Below, one piece after another: positions 11,225-22,685 of a DNA stretch of 64,000 nucleotides. Location: NCBI RefSeq assembly GCF_023159225.1, contig NC_063173.1:9586852-9650851 (forward strand). The letters run 5' to 3'. The number at the start of each line of letters is the position of its first letter. The stretch's first letter is position 1. The translations under genes were made by a program, and so were the position numbers. Source of the DNA: Perognathus longimembris pacificus. Lineage: Eukaryota > Chordata > Mammalia > Rodentia > Heteromyidae. Under the pieces are notes generated by a model that had not been told where the DNA came from, made no database searches, and saw only the letters and a program-made list of their open reading frames with translations.

Positions 11225-11330
11225 GTATGTGAAATTGACAAGTCATTAATCCTATCCGATTCCCACTTCCCTAGACTGTCACAAAGGAATACACTGTCCC
11301 ATGTGGCTATTGCAAGGATCAATGCATTGC
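11225..11330 (+). mobile_element. Probable MIR fragment
   Basis: The order 'gtgaaattgacaagtcattaatc' then 'ggctattgcaaggatcaatg' follows the MIR pattern of gacc-ttgggcaagtca and gttgttgtgaggattaaatg. Divergence is high. Confidence 0.5.
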
Positions 11331-12528
11331 ATCTGAAGCTCATCTGCAATACCTCTCTGAGATCACACGCCTCAGAGACAGCAATTTTCTTGTCTGCAGA
11401 GCAGCAGTTCTTCACATTTGAAAAGCTTTGCTTCTTGCTTTTTGAGGCTTGGAAATAAACTGGGGATGAACCCTGATTTTACCGAGTTGACCACATTCCT
11501 ATATGTTTTTCTCCCTTCTAATACACTCGATATTTATGTTGAGGAGTGGGGAAAGCAATACAGAAGACTGATGGTTTGTGCAGATAAGTGATCCCAATAT
11601 GACTGCCAATGAAAAAAACGCTAAGTGTTTGGAATACATAGAATTTAGTCCTGTACTATGGACATTTGATTCATTTTTCCAATAACACCAACCAACTTCT
11701 TCTAAACACATGCTTTCTTTTAACAAATCCCAAACTTTTCACTTTATCATGTTCCTCAAGTACATTAAGTTCCACATTGCTTTGTGGGTATTATGGGCCT
11801 GTAGGGAGGCACATTTGCATAAAATTAAGAGTAGAGAAACACCCAGCAAACCACACAATGATTTTAAGCACAGCTGAAAATAATGTGGAAATGGTTGAGA
11901 ACTTAGCCATATAATGCATGTGCAGAATTTATTTGTTTCTGAAATTTCTTCTTTCACTTACTATATTATTATGATTACTTTAACACTGTAAAAATTAGGT
12001 GTAATAAATCTGTGAATAAGGAAGGTTAATTGTGTTTTATTCAATTTGCCTGGCTTTGAAACATTGATATAATCAAGTTTGCTAGAGTGTCAGCACAGAT
12101 TTTAGAAAAGTTAAAGAGTTATTAACATTAGGAGTGTACAAACACAGATTTAATGTTCAAATCACTCCAGGTAGTTCCATTCAACTTGGCTGTATTGAGC
12201 ATGTAATGGACATGACATAGTCTCTGTTATAAGACTACCTAAGTCATATTAAGGGAAACAAATTTCTCTACAGTCCAGTGAGGAAAGCTTATAACAGAAA
12301 TGAATAGATACAAGGAATAAAAGGTCACTGCTTGGTCAGGAAAACACAGATAGATGGAGAGACAGAGATATCTATACATAAAGGTATATGGTGTTTTTCA
12401 GGTTTAAGCTAAGAAGAATGACAGACTATACAATGTCACCGAGTCAAGTAAGCTCTAAGTTACCAGTGGGCCTTTTTAAGTCTGCTGTGGCCCCAGAACA
12501 AAAGAGATGGTTAAGAATCCCATTTCCC

Positions 12529-12741
12529 GGGCTGGGGATATGGCCTAGTGGCAAGAGAGCTTGCCTCATATACATGAGGCCCTGGGTTCGATTCCCCAGC
12601 ACCACATATACAGAAAATGGCCAGAAGTGGCGCTGTGGCTCAAGTGGCCCAGTGCTAGCCTTGAGCAAAAAAGGAAGCCAGGGACAGTGCTCAGGCCCTG
12701 AGTCCAAGGCCCAGGACTGGCCGAAAAAAAAAAAAAAAAAA
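12529..12741 (+). mobile_element. IDL-Geo SINE, full length
   Basis: Complete dimer with an A tail of about 18. The 16-bp target duplication aagaatcccatttccc is at 12513-12528 and repeats after the tail at 12740-12755. The Geo part has 'caagtggcccagtgc', a local variant. Confidence 0.95.
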
Positions 12742-13339
12742 GAATCCCATTTCCCAAGGTCAAGATGAACTCTCTCTGCATTTCACACCAGGTCTCTAAT
12801 ATAGGGAATAATTTGTAGAAGAAGTCTAACCATCTAAGTAGGCTAACCATTTTATCTCAAACTGCTCAGCATATTAGTTTTGTCACCTAGAAAATGGATT
12901 AAATAACACAGTGACTGTGATAAGAACCTATTGATATCAAAACATCATTGAAAGTACAAATCTATAAAACATCCATTATTATTAATATTAATTAGATCTT
13001 ATGCATAAGTAATTGATACTAAATTAATGGCTACATTTATAAAGCAACAGATACACATTGTCCTGAGTATTATTAGGATGCAATACATGGCTCCTAATAC
13101 AGTATTCTAGGAATTGAGAGAGGCATGAAGAAAAGTCCAGTGATTTTTAGAGTTACTTTCAACATGCTTATGAGTAGGAAGAGAAGATTCATCCACTTCT
13201 GTAATGACTTTCTGGCCTCACAGTGTGGAGGAGAAGCTTAAGAAACGGGGGTTAGGACAGAAAATGAAAATAAATACTAAAAGATGCTGAAATCAAGTGT
13301 TCTCTAAGAAGAAAACTACAGGCAAACACAGACATGCTA

Positions 13340-13497
13340 GTCAAGGTACTTCTGTGAAAGTGTACTGGATAAATTGAGGGGACAGGGCAGTTGCGAATGA
13401 TGGGGAAGACAAAGGAAGGAGTGACATTGCTGGAGAAGCATTGTACTCATAAACTGATGTAGAATGGCAACCCCTTTCCCCAACTACATCAAGATAA
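13340..13497 (+). mobile_element. L1 3' UTR end fragment
   Basis: The stretch aaggagtgacattgctgg to 'ccaactacatcaagataatta' matches the L1 3' end at about 54020-54115 (gaaggggtgacacagatcaaga to caactacttatagataata). A TA repeat follows where the A tail should be. Confidence 0.65.
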
Positions 13498-13508
13498 TTA
13501 TATATATG

Positions 13509-13550
<42 letters not shown>
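13498..13550. repeat. (TA)n microsatellite between two L1 pieces
   Basis: About 50 bp of nearly pure TA, placed at the tail of the L1 fragment on its left. Confidence 0.95.
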
Positions 13551-13551
<1 letters not shown>

Positions 13552-15070
13552 AAAATTAGAATGAAAATATTAACCAGTGTTCGGGGTAGAAAAAAGGTTA
13601 CAATGGAGAATAGGATATCCAATTTGTACATCTCAGGACCGATGGAAGAGAATAGAAGATACAGAAATAAACCCACAGGCCAGTGGCAATCTAATATTTG
13701 AAAAGGGAGCCAAAAACATAAGATAGAAAAGATAGCCGCTTCAACCATCAATGTTAGGAAAACTGAACGTTCACATGCAGAAAACTGACACTGCTCTGTC
13801 ACGCTGTAATAACATCAATTCAAAGTGAATCAAAGACCTCAATGTAATACCAGAAACCATGAAACTGCTTCAGTAAAGACTAGAGGAAACATCAGACCTT
13901 CTCAGCACAGGCAGGAACTTTCTGAGTAAAGTTCAGGGGGCTTAGCAAATCAAAGAAAGAATTGGTGAATGGGATTGCATCAGACTAAGAAGTTTTTGCA
14001 CCGCAATGGATATAGTTAACAAGCTAAAAAAGACAGCCTTCCAAATGGAAGAAGATCTTTGCCAGCGAAACATCAGACCTTGGCCTAATATCTAGAATAC
14101 AAAGAATTCAAGAACCGAAACCCTCAAAGCACAAGCAACCCAATTTTTAAAATGAGCAAAAGAGCTAAATAGAGACTTCCCAGAAGAAATCAAAATGGTC
14201 AATAAACAATGCAGAAAAGCTCCATATCCCTGGCCAGAAAGAAAATGCAAATAAAGACAACACTGAAATTCCACTTCATCCCTGAGAATGGCCATTATCC
14301 AAAACACAAACAACAATAGCTGCTGGCTCAGATATGTGTTGGAGGGAGGAACCATGCTATACTATAAACTTGTTCAAGCACTCTGGAAAGTAGTTTGGAG
14401 ATTCCTCAAATACTAAACCTAGCACTGATACAGTAAAGCCATCAACACAAGCACAACTATACGTATTGCCTAGATGCCCCTCAGTGGGTGAATGTTTCAA
14501 GAAAATGTGGCATATATACAGTAGAATTTTATTCATCCATTAGGAAGAATGATATTACATCAATGGCAAAGAAGTGGTCATACCTGGAAAAAGCTATGGT
14601 AAGTGAAATAGGTTTGGCCCAGAGACACAAAGGATGCGTGTGAAAGCTAGAAAAAATGTACTAGAAAACACACAAGAGATGTTTGTAAATGCACACAGAT
14701 GAGTTACCCCAACTATGGCATTTTCAGGGGAAAATTAAAATGATGGAATGTCTTAGAACAACTTACAGTCCAACAAAATGAATAATAGAAAACTGGCACT
14801 TGTAAGGTGGGAAGAAGTCAAGGAGATGGCGTGAGCACATGAACAAAGGAAGCCAGAGAATGTAGTAAGAATAGTCACTGTATATCCTATGAAATTAAGA
14901 ACACTGAGAGAAGAGATTTGGTTAGGATGGATGGGGGTGGGGTGAGAATGATAAAAGAGGTGACATCAATCAAGATGCATAGCATTATAAAGTCATTTGG
15001 TAAAACTACCTAAAGATAAAACATAGTTCTAAAAACTTAGGAGGGACAGGGATACAATAATTTGATAAGT
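13551..15070 (+). mobile_element. Decayed L1: ORF2 C-terminal region and 3' UTR
   Basis: It contains ORF2-derived sequence (ggaccgatggaagagaatag, then 'gggattgcatcagactaag' and 'aattccacttcatccctgagaatggccatta'). A 3' UTR follows, with 'gaggtgacatcaatcaagatgcatagcat'-type elements in pieces. No frame stays open for more than a few dozen codons, and several internal stretches are deleted relative to the copy at 2662-3216. Confidence 0.88.
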
Positions 15071-15773
15071 ACATAATATTTTCACTGGTATTTGGGGATT
15101 GTAGAAACTATTAAACTACCAGGTCTGATACACTAATTTTTACTTTTAATTTCTTCTGTGTTCCTCATCTTCTCTTGCTGAGTTTCTAAAATATACCAAT
15201 GCCTTCTGTCGGCCAGCCTGTGATCCTTTTCCTCATCCAGCTTCAATGTAGCTTATCCGAAATCTGTAGTGTTCTCTTGGAAAGACAATTCAACCAAGAA
15301 CATACATCTACATCACAAATTAGAAATGGAGACATTTCCCTCCTTGGAATAATTATGCTCAGCAACTACATCTGCTACCAGCCTGAAAAGTAAATTGGCC
15401 TTTCTTACACCTGAACAAAGGACACAAACATCTTGGATGGGATTTGTTCCCCACTTTCCATCCCACGTGTAAAGCAAACATGTTCATTTCTAAGGTTGCA
15501 TTACACCTGGAGCCCTGACCTATGAGCCAATGGACCCTGTGTTGAGACCTCGGCAGCCATGCTTCATCCCAGTGCAACAAAGCCAAAGCTTCAGTTCTGT
15601 GAGCCTCCCTGTGATCATTGCTCCAAAAACAATGAGGAAAGTCAGTTAGCTTGTGGAATTATGGTGAAGATTCAATAAACAAAATAAGAAGAGCACAGCA
15701 TGCAGGGCATAGATGTTTTTGCTTTGTGTTTCAGTATCTCACCCAACTGTAAACTTGTGAGGGAACATTTTAT

Positions 15774-15893
15774 CTTTCTAATTATCTTTAAATTGTTGTA
15801 CAAAGGAGCTTCAACTGAGCAAGTCAAATTGTATAAACAATGTGTCACAATCACTGTTAGCCCAATGTCTCCTCCATCTTTCCCAACCCCAAG
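15774..15893 (-). mobile_element. L1 3' UTR fragment
   Basis: On the plus strand 'taattatctttaaattgttgtacaaagg' followed by 'tgtgtcacaatcactg' parallels the reversed L1 3' ends at 57690-57960 and 54020-54115. Confidence 0.6.
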
Positions 15894-16819
15894 GAACACT
15901 TTCTTAATTTCTCTGTGTGTGTATTTCAGAGGGAGGTCCCCTTTGATCCTATCCTATCTTAAATACATTTTCCCCATGACCCTATCAACACCTTGAAGTA
16001 AGGAACATATATCTTTGGGTTCATTGCTTGGAATCTTTCAGTTGCTCTTCCTGTCTACCTTTGCTTTCCCTTCACATTATCACTCCAATTTTTCCCATTA
16101 TCCAGAGATGAAACAAGAAGAACTGAAGGATCTCCTGTTAACAGGAATAGCATCAACTGAGATAGGGAATTCTTTAGCGCATCCTGGAAAATAGAGTATG
16201 TTGCATGTCGATTCCCTGTATCAGCCAAGGGAATGCTTACCTGAAATGCAATGTCCCACAAATTTGTGTCCTGTATACTTGACAATGAGTGGACAGTTTA
16301 GACAGGCAGAGAAAGGGAGACAGACAGAGACAGAGAGAAAGACAAGAGAGAGGGGGGGGAATAAGATTATTTACATCACATGATTTGGAACAGTATAAAA
16401 GGAAACAGAAACATTAAGGAAGCATAATTATCTCTGGTATTAAAACCACTGCCATTTCTCTAGGGCCCCACACAAAGGACAGTCTAATTTAATTAACAAT
16501 GCTTGCTAGAGCATCTTTCTGTAAATTCAACACAAAACAGAAAGGCCATAACCACGAAATCTAGGAACATTCCTGCTAGCCATTTGTAGTCTGGAGATAT
16601 ATTTTTGCACAGTGCCTAGAGGAACAGTAGACCAGCATAATCTTCTGAGACTCATTATAAATACTATTTTCTTGGGGCCAATTGGATCTGAATGGAACAT
16701 CTGTATCTTTGGAAAATAATCCCTTTGTGGTAGAGTAGCAGAATTGCCTAGCAGTTACCAGTCAATGCTGATGGTCCCCACTGAATAAGTATTGCTAGGA
16801 GTTGTGACTGACAAATAAC

Positions 16820-16950
16820 ACTGATTGTCTTTAAGCTACAGTTTCCTTGTCTGTCAATCAGGGACAAGGTCTGGATGTATTCTCATTGGATGTTGTGAGC
16901 CTGAGTATGAAAATACATGAAAACGCTCAATGTGTAGAAAAGAGTGAGCA
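16820..16950 (+). mobile_element. Probable MIR fragment
   Basis: The segments 'cagtttccttgtctgtcaat' and 'ctcattggatgttgtgagc' keep the spacing of the MIR core (cagtttcctcatctgtaaaa, then gggttgttgtgagga). Confidence 0.6.
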
Positions 16951-17559
16951 CCTGACCAAGCCTTAGTTACTAACATGGGTTTTGAAGGGAAAGTCGTTAA
17001 TTTTCCTGATCAGTTATTTTCTACAGTAGATTCCACATTGTCTCACTCTGGTTTGTTAATTTATGTTCATTCATAGTTGAAGGTTTCCTTTAATGTGAAG
17101 ACTGTTGTCATGTAAGAGCAGAAGCCTCACACCTCCAAAGGTTAGGAATACTTTTAGCTTAAGAAATGGGTGGAATTAACATCTTATTAGTGCTTTGGCA
17201 TGCTTCAGTTTCTCTTAACGTACCCTACACCTAAGAGCTTAGAGCCAAAGAGCTCAGAGTGGCCCCAAGCAGGGGCTAGTAGGATGGTTTGCTTATTTAT
17301 TTATTTGTTCTTATTCTGTAAGCATCCTTTTGATCAAGGTTGCCCTTTTTGTGTCTCCAGAAAGAAACAATGGAATAAAGCCTTACCATAATTTGTTATT
17401 AAGATCTAGGAATCCCTGGATCTTTTTCTTTCAATTATCCTTGGGTCTTATCAACTATTTTACGCCTACATTCTTAGATGACAGAATTTTGAAAGTGTAA
17501 GGAAAGTCCATGTATGTTTGAGTACCTTTGGTGGCTCAAGCATTGAAGCAGTCACATTT

Positions 17560-17725
17560 ACATAATTAAACATTTTACTTAATTCCCCCAGATAACCAGT
17601 AGAAATTAAGACTAGAGAAGTCAAAACAATTTGCTCAGGTTATAGGCAAGTTAGTAGCTGGGTTGTGATTGAACCTAATTCTGACTCCACAGTGTCTTTT
17701 TCTACAACAGCAGTGTATAGCAATG
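17560..17725 (-). mobile_element. MIR, reverse orientation
   Basis: The run 'aagtcaaaacaatttgctcaggttat' and then 'tagtagctgggttgtgattgaacctaattctgactcc' is the inverted MIR order (aacttgcccaaggtcacacagc, gctgggattcgaacccaggc, ctgactcc). Confidence 0.75.
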
Positions 17726-18199
17726 TGAACAGGCTAGCATTTGGGAGCTATTTTGTTCTTTGTATGCATTACATACTTTTTGATGTTTTGCAGTATCCCC
17801 TGATCCATCCCAACGGATATCAGTGGCATCCCCTATTTGTAATAACCCAAATTCTCACCCAAGCATTGCCAAATGACCTTCCATAAAAGCCACTGCCCTG
17901 CACTTGACTAAAAGAAAATATTCATCAAATTATATAGTTAATACGTATTTTTTATTAAAAAAATGTACATAAACAAATTATATAAAGAAATAGATTAGGG
18001 ACTGTGGTGCTAACACAAAGGTGCATAAAGCATGCCATCTCAAGGTAGTAATAAAAGGCATTCAAATCAGGGTAGAAATGGAAGGACTACTTATAGTGAC
18101 AACTGTTTGTTCTGCCAGGAAGGAACTAGTCAGAATGAACTGTCTTTCATTCATTCATCAGTGACCCTAAAATGATGACCTGCAAATATCATAGTAATA

Positions 18200-18310
18200 C
18201 CAATCCTGAAAAATGGACATTTACTGGTTTTGCAAATAGGAAGTATTGAGGCTGAGAGGATTGACGCAATGTGCCGGCAGACAAAGTAATTGGGAGGAAG
18301 AAAGGGAAGC
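18200..18310 (-). mobile_element. Possible MIR fragment
   Basis: The stretch 'ggaagtattgaggctgagaggattgac' resembles the inverted MIR 'gaggaaactgaggctcagagaggttaag'. It is short and diverged. Confidence 0.45.
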
Positions 18311-18783
18311 ACAAGTGCTATTTCTCTCTGGATCACAAAGGGTGCCCAGTCACAGGTGCCCGGAAAGACCTAAGAGCAAGCTGTTGGCAGGAGCCTCAGA
18401 CGTAAAGGGAAACCAACAAATTAGATGTGAGCCCTCTGTGCTGAGCAAAATGAGAAAATTAATCATGTGTATTTGAAAGAGACATCCCAGATGCCTAGAG
18501 ACATTTGCCTGTTTATGTATCATAAATGAAGACATCACTTTGTTTAGTAACCATTTAAGAATGGAATTACAATATGTGTTTGCCTTGAAAATTGAAGGCT
18601 GATTTCTCACTAGTGACGTATCACAGGAGACAAACTCGGGACCAAGGAGGAAATGGAAAAGAAACTTTGAAAAACCAAATCTTAATTGCTTCTAGGAACT
18701 GCAACGATACATTGCTTTTCATAGGTCCTTAGAAAACTGCCCGGGACACGGCTGCTCACAGGTGTGAAGCTTGATTTCTTCTT

Positions 18784-19001
18784 TGTTTTTTTTTTTTTTT
18801 TTTTTGGGCCAGTCCGTGGGCCTTGGACTCAGGGCCTGAGCACTGTCCCTGGCTTCTTCCCGCTCAAGGCTAGCACTCTGCCACTTGAGCCACAGCGCCG
18901 CTTCTTGGCCGTTTTTCTGTATATGTGGTGCTGGGGAATCGAACCTAGGGCCTCGTGTATCCGAGGCAGGCACTCTTGCCACTAGGCTATATCCCCAGCC
19001 C
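18784..19001 (-). mobile_element. IDL-Geo SINE, younger subtype
   Basis: Full-length complement with poly-T on the left. The duplication gcttgatttcttctt is at 18769-18783 and 19002-19016. It carries the second subtype's markers: 'cggatacacgagg', 'ccctaggttcgattcc' and 'gagcgggaagaag' on the sense strand. Confidence 0.95.
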
Positions 19002-19249
19002 GCTTGATTTCTTCTTATGCCATCCACTCCCGGCAGGTCCGAAAAGACTGCCAGCAGGTGCCACTGGGGGCGGGTGTCAGGAGAAAAGGGTCAGGCTTGC
19101 TCTCCATCTTTCTCCCCTAGCTGCAATCTACTGAATGAATGCAAAAGACTTGATTCATCTGTGCTGAGACAGAATCCTGTGTCCTCTTTATGACTCCTTC
19201 AAGGTCACTATTCAGAAAGTTCTTTTTTCATTTCAAATTAGGATTATTT

Positions 19250-19325
19250 AGAGTTATCAGATATACATACACATGCGCACACACATGCATACATATATGT
19301 GTGTGCATATGCATATATATCCCAT
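19250..19325. repeat. CA/TA-rich simple sequence
   Basis: Mixed tacatacacatg, cacacatgcat and tatgtgtgtg runs. Confidence 0.6.
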
Positions 19326-19339
19326 TACTAAATATAACA

Positions 19340-19525
19340 AAGATTTATACGCAATGTCTTGTGCTTACTAGGCAGGCAGTCTACCATTTGAGCCATTTCC
19401 CCAGGCCATTTTTTAATTTGGTTCCTTTGTACATAGAACCATAAAGTCTTACTTTTCCCCCCAGCCAGGCTTGGAGTGCAGTCCCTCTACCTGCCTCGCT
19501 CAGACAAGAGGCATAGACCACTATG
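19340..19525 (-). mobile_element. Old B1-dID-like SINE, reverse orientation
   Basis: The reversed ID-like half (ttactaggcaggcagtctaccatttgagcca) is followed by a reversed B1-like half (ccaggcttggagtgcagtcc to acaagaggcatagaccac). The ID half has no Geo-type insertion. Confidence 0.6.
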
Positions 19526-19679
19526 GCATTTTAAATTTATGGTAGATTATGCTACTCTTTTCTCAGTATGTGTTGTGCATCAGCTGGAGTTCTCTTGTTC
19601 ATTTCACATAAGAATCACAAAAAGGCAAAATAAGCTCCCTTGGTGCTGGCAACTCCCAGATCTTAGTGGAAGCCATTCT

Positions 19680-19739
19680 CAGAGTTACCAGCATTTAGAG
19701 TTACCAGCATTTAGAGTTACCAGCATTTAGAGTTACCAG
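19680..19739 (+). repeat. 16-bp tandem repeat, about 3.7 copies
   Basis: The unit agagttaccagcattt repeats without mismatch. It is the only short minisatellite of this kind seen in the window. Confidence 0.95.
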
Positions 19740-19786
19740 GTCAGCTGAGGGCCTCTCTGCCCGATTTGAGATAGAAATCACCAAGA

Positions 19787-20010
19787 AGCCGCTAGTGCCA
19801 GGGTTCCATACTTGTAATCCTAGCTACTCAGGAAGCTGAGATCCATGTTTAAGGCCAACCCTAGCAGACAAAATATGAGACTCTTGTCTCCAATTAACCA
19901 GCAAAAAAGGCAGAAGTGGAGCTATGTCTCAAGTGGTTGAGTGTTAGCCTTTAGTTAAAAACCTAAGAAAAAGTTCAAGGCCTTGAGTTCAAGCCCAAGT
20001 ACTGGCACAA
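19787..20010 (+). mobile_element. 7SL-like + Geo dimeric SINE
   Basis: The 7SL-like half (tgtaatcctagctactcaggaagctgag), the 'gagactcttgtctccaattaaccagcaaa' linker and a Geo half are all present. Its tail continues into the long purine tract. Confidence 0.85.
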
Positions 20011-20822
20011 AAAGAGAGGCGGGGGAAGAAAGAAAGCAAGAAGAAAAGAAGAAAGAAAGGAAGAAAAAGAGAGAAGGAATGAAGAAAAGAAGGAACGAAG
20101 AAAAAGAAGGAAGGAAGGAAGGAAGGAAGGGAGGAAGGAAGGAAGGAAGGAAGGAAGGAAGGAAGGAAGGAAGGAAGGAAAGAAGGGAGGAAGGAAGGAA
20201 GGAAGGAAGGAAGGAAGGAAGGGAGGAAGGAAGGAAGGAAGGAAGGAAGGAAAGAAGGGAGGGAGGAAGGAAGGAAGGAAGGAAAGAAGGAAGGAAGGAA
20301 GGAAGGAAGGGAGGAAGGGAGGAAGGAAGGAAGGAAGGAAGGAAGGAAAGAAGGGAGGGAGGGAGGGAAGGAAGGAAGGAAGGGAGGGAGGGAGGAAGGG
20401 AGGGAAGGATGGAAGGAGGGAGGGAGGAAGGGGGGAAGGAGGGAAGGAAGGGAGGAAGGGAAGGAAGGAAGGAAGGAAAGAAGGAAGGAAGGAAGGAAGG
20501 AAGGAAGGGAGGGAGGAAGGAGGGAAGGAGGGAAGGAAGGGAGGAAGGGAAGGAAGGAAGGAAAGAAGGAAGGAAGGAAGGAAGGAAAGAAGGGAGGGAG
20601 GGAGGGAAGGAAGGGAGGGAGGGAGGGAGGGAAGGAGGGAAGGAGGGAAGGAAGGGAGGAAGGAAGGAAGGAAGGAAGGAAGGAAGGAAGGAAGGAAGGA
20701 AGGAAGGAAGGAAGGGAGGGAGGGAGGGAGGGAAGGAGGGAGGGAGGGAGAGTGGGAGGGAAGGAGGGAGGGAGGGAGGGTGGGAGGGAAAGAGGGAGGG
20801 GATACGGAGGGAGGGGGGAGAA
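20011..20822 (+). repeat. Long (GGAA/GGGA) polypurine tract
   Basis: About 0.8 kb almost entirely of A and G, made of GGAA and GGGA units in changing proportion. The stretches 20097-20409 and 20411-20752 appear free of pyrimidines. Open frames of 280-330 codons on both strands are translations of the repeat, not genes. It starts in the tail of the SINE at 19787-20010. Confidence 0.97.
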
Positions 20823-20869
20823 ATTAGCACGAAGCAAAGCAAAATCATCCCAATGAGATTTTCGTAATG

Positions 20870-22480
20870 TTTGTGCTCAAGCATTGGAGATGAAGTACAC
20901 AGAATAGAGATTTCCTGGACTGCTTGACAGGGACGAGAGGAGCAAGTCCGCATAGACAGTCAGTCCCGAGCCGCAACATTTCCTCTGTCCTTTACCAGCT
21001 GTGGAATGTTTTCACTTGGCCCAGCCATCTTCGCATGCACGCAGGGCTCATCTGCATTCAAGTGGTCTGAGTTGGGGGAGAGGCTCCTCCTTTCACCTCA
21101 GGAAGCTGTGGGGAGTTTCTGGAAAGCCCGTGAGCGTTTCCAAGCACAGATCATCACAGACAGGATGACGGCCCTTGCAGGGTTGCTAGGGCGGCAGCGA
21201 TGGCGGGAGCAGCTGATGCAGCGTTGCCAAGGCAGCCGAAGACACAGTGCGGGCGGCCACAGTGGCCTCTCCAGGATGGATGTGCAGATCCGGTGAGCGC
21301 GCATGTACAGAATCTAACCAGCAAGCCCCTGCCTGTGACCACCCAGGACCCGGAGGCAAAGCGCCCCACCAGGACTCCCACCCAAGGGTGAATTAATGAC
21401 TTAAACAGAAAACACCTTGCTTCTGTTTTGAAAGCAAGACAGTGTTTGGATGTGGGAAATGCACGCACCTAACTTATGCAGGAATACCTACCGTGGCTAG
21501 AGCAACCCAGAACAGAGTGGAAACAAACGTCCCACAGACTTAGCCAGGAGGCCTCAGACTGCCGGACCGTGCTGGCCTGAGCTCTGTGACCAAGGAAGGC
21601 GTGGTGGGAACATGGTGAATACCCCAGGGCCAAGTCCAGTCTCTCACGCTCCTAGATATATAAGTTCCTTCATCCCTAGGTTCCTCTCTCAGCTCTACAT
21701 TTTTACCCCTACTCTATTTAAGTTCTAAGTGGACAGAAATTCCAACGCAAATGGAAAATTCTGGAAAATTAGGAAAGGACCCAATGTAGCATCTGAGGAA
21801 GAAGGCTATTTTCTGACGGTGTCTCTGAATCCTGAGGCCTCAGAGCTTCTGTGTTAGATAGAAGAGTTGGTTGTGAGGAATGAATGTAGATATGAAGGCC
21901 TATGAAAACATTCACGCAACAGTATGAGTTCATCAAGGCTCTAGTCCTTCTTGTGTTCGGTGAAACCAACTCCTTGAGGCAGACATTGCCTTTCCTTTTT
22001 AATTGATTTAGCAGTGGAAATTGTGGAACACTTTTGGAATTTTCCTAGAGTGCATGATGAACGAGCCCAGCACCAACTATGTTGGAGATGCCGTTAGACA
22101 GACAGATATACAGGCAGACAGACGTATTTGGTCGTGGTTGCCTAGCTTCTCGTGAAGACTAAGAAGCACAGCATGTAGGATAGGAGCACTGTGAAAGAAC
22201 CTTCCACAGTTCGGTGAGGCTGGACTGGAAAGCCTACTACAAAGGATATGGGAATTGATTTTCGACCCATTCTAATCATGTATGACCTTATAGGGCTTGC
22301 TTATTTCTCGCTGTTTCTTGTCAATTTATGGGCAATGCAGGCTTTCTGTGCAAGTTAATGGAAATACTAGTACCCAACAATTTGTCAGTGATCGGAGATA
22401 TCAGAGATGTGGCTAGTTGCCTGACCTCATGTGTGCCACTCTATCTTTAAATTACAAGGTTGGCATAAATCTTTTACTTC
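20870..22480. other. Unassigned sequence with a small CpG-rich patch
   Basis: No interspersed repeat was recognised. Within it, 21165-21310 holds about eleven CpG sites, far denser than its surroundings. A 96-codon frame at 21006-21296 overlaps the patch but has no recognisable domain. A small (cagacaga) run lies near 22098-22120. Confidence 0.45.
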
Positions 22481-22485
22481 ATGTT

Positions 22486-22684
22486 TTGTTTTGTTTTTTG
22501 CCAGTGCTGGGGCTTGAACTCGGGGCCTGAGCACTGTCCCTGGCTTCCTTTTGCTCAAGGCTAGCACTCTGCCACTTGAGCCACAGCGCCACTTCTGGCC
22601 TTTTTGTGTATATGTGGTGCTGAGGAATCAAATCCAGGGCTTCGTGTACAGGAGGCTATTGTGCTCTTATGCTATGACTAGCCA
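22486..22684 (-). mobile_element. IDL-Geo SINE, diverged copy
   Basis: The reversed Geo half is well kept (gccacttgagccacagcgccac), while the ID-like head has mutated around 22640-22684. It abuts an L1 fragment directly. Confidence 0.85.
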
Positions 22685-22685
22685 A

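Larger units (their letters stand above)
16000..18180. other. Mostly unique intergenic sequence with MIR remnants
   Basis: Apart from the MIR fragments listed separately and a short purine-rich run at 16303-16362, I recognise nothing here. Small open frames are unsupported. Confidence 0.5.

Noticed and set aside
19955..20953. Open frames of 280-330 codons on both strands (Pro/Ser/Leu-rich on one strand, Lys/Glu/Gly/Arg-rich on the other).
   Set aside because: They are translations of the GGAA/GGGA repeat; any frame through a stop-free 4-bp repeat stays open.
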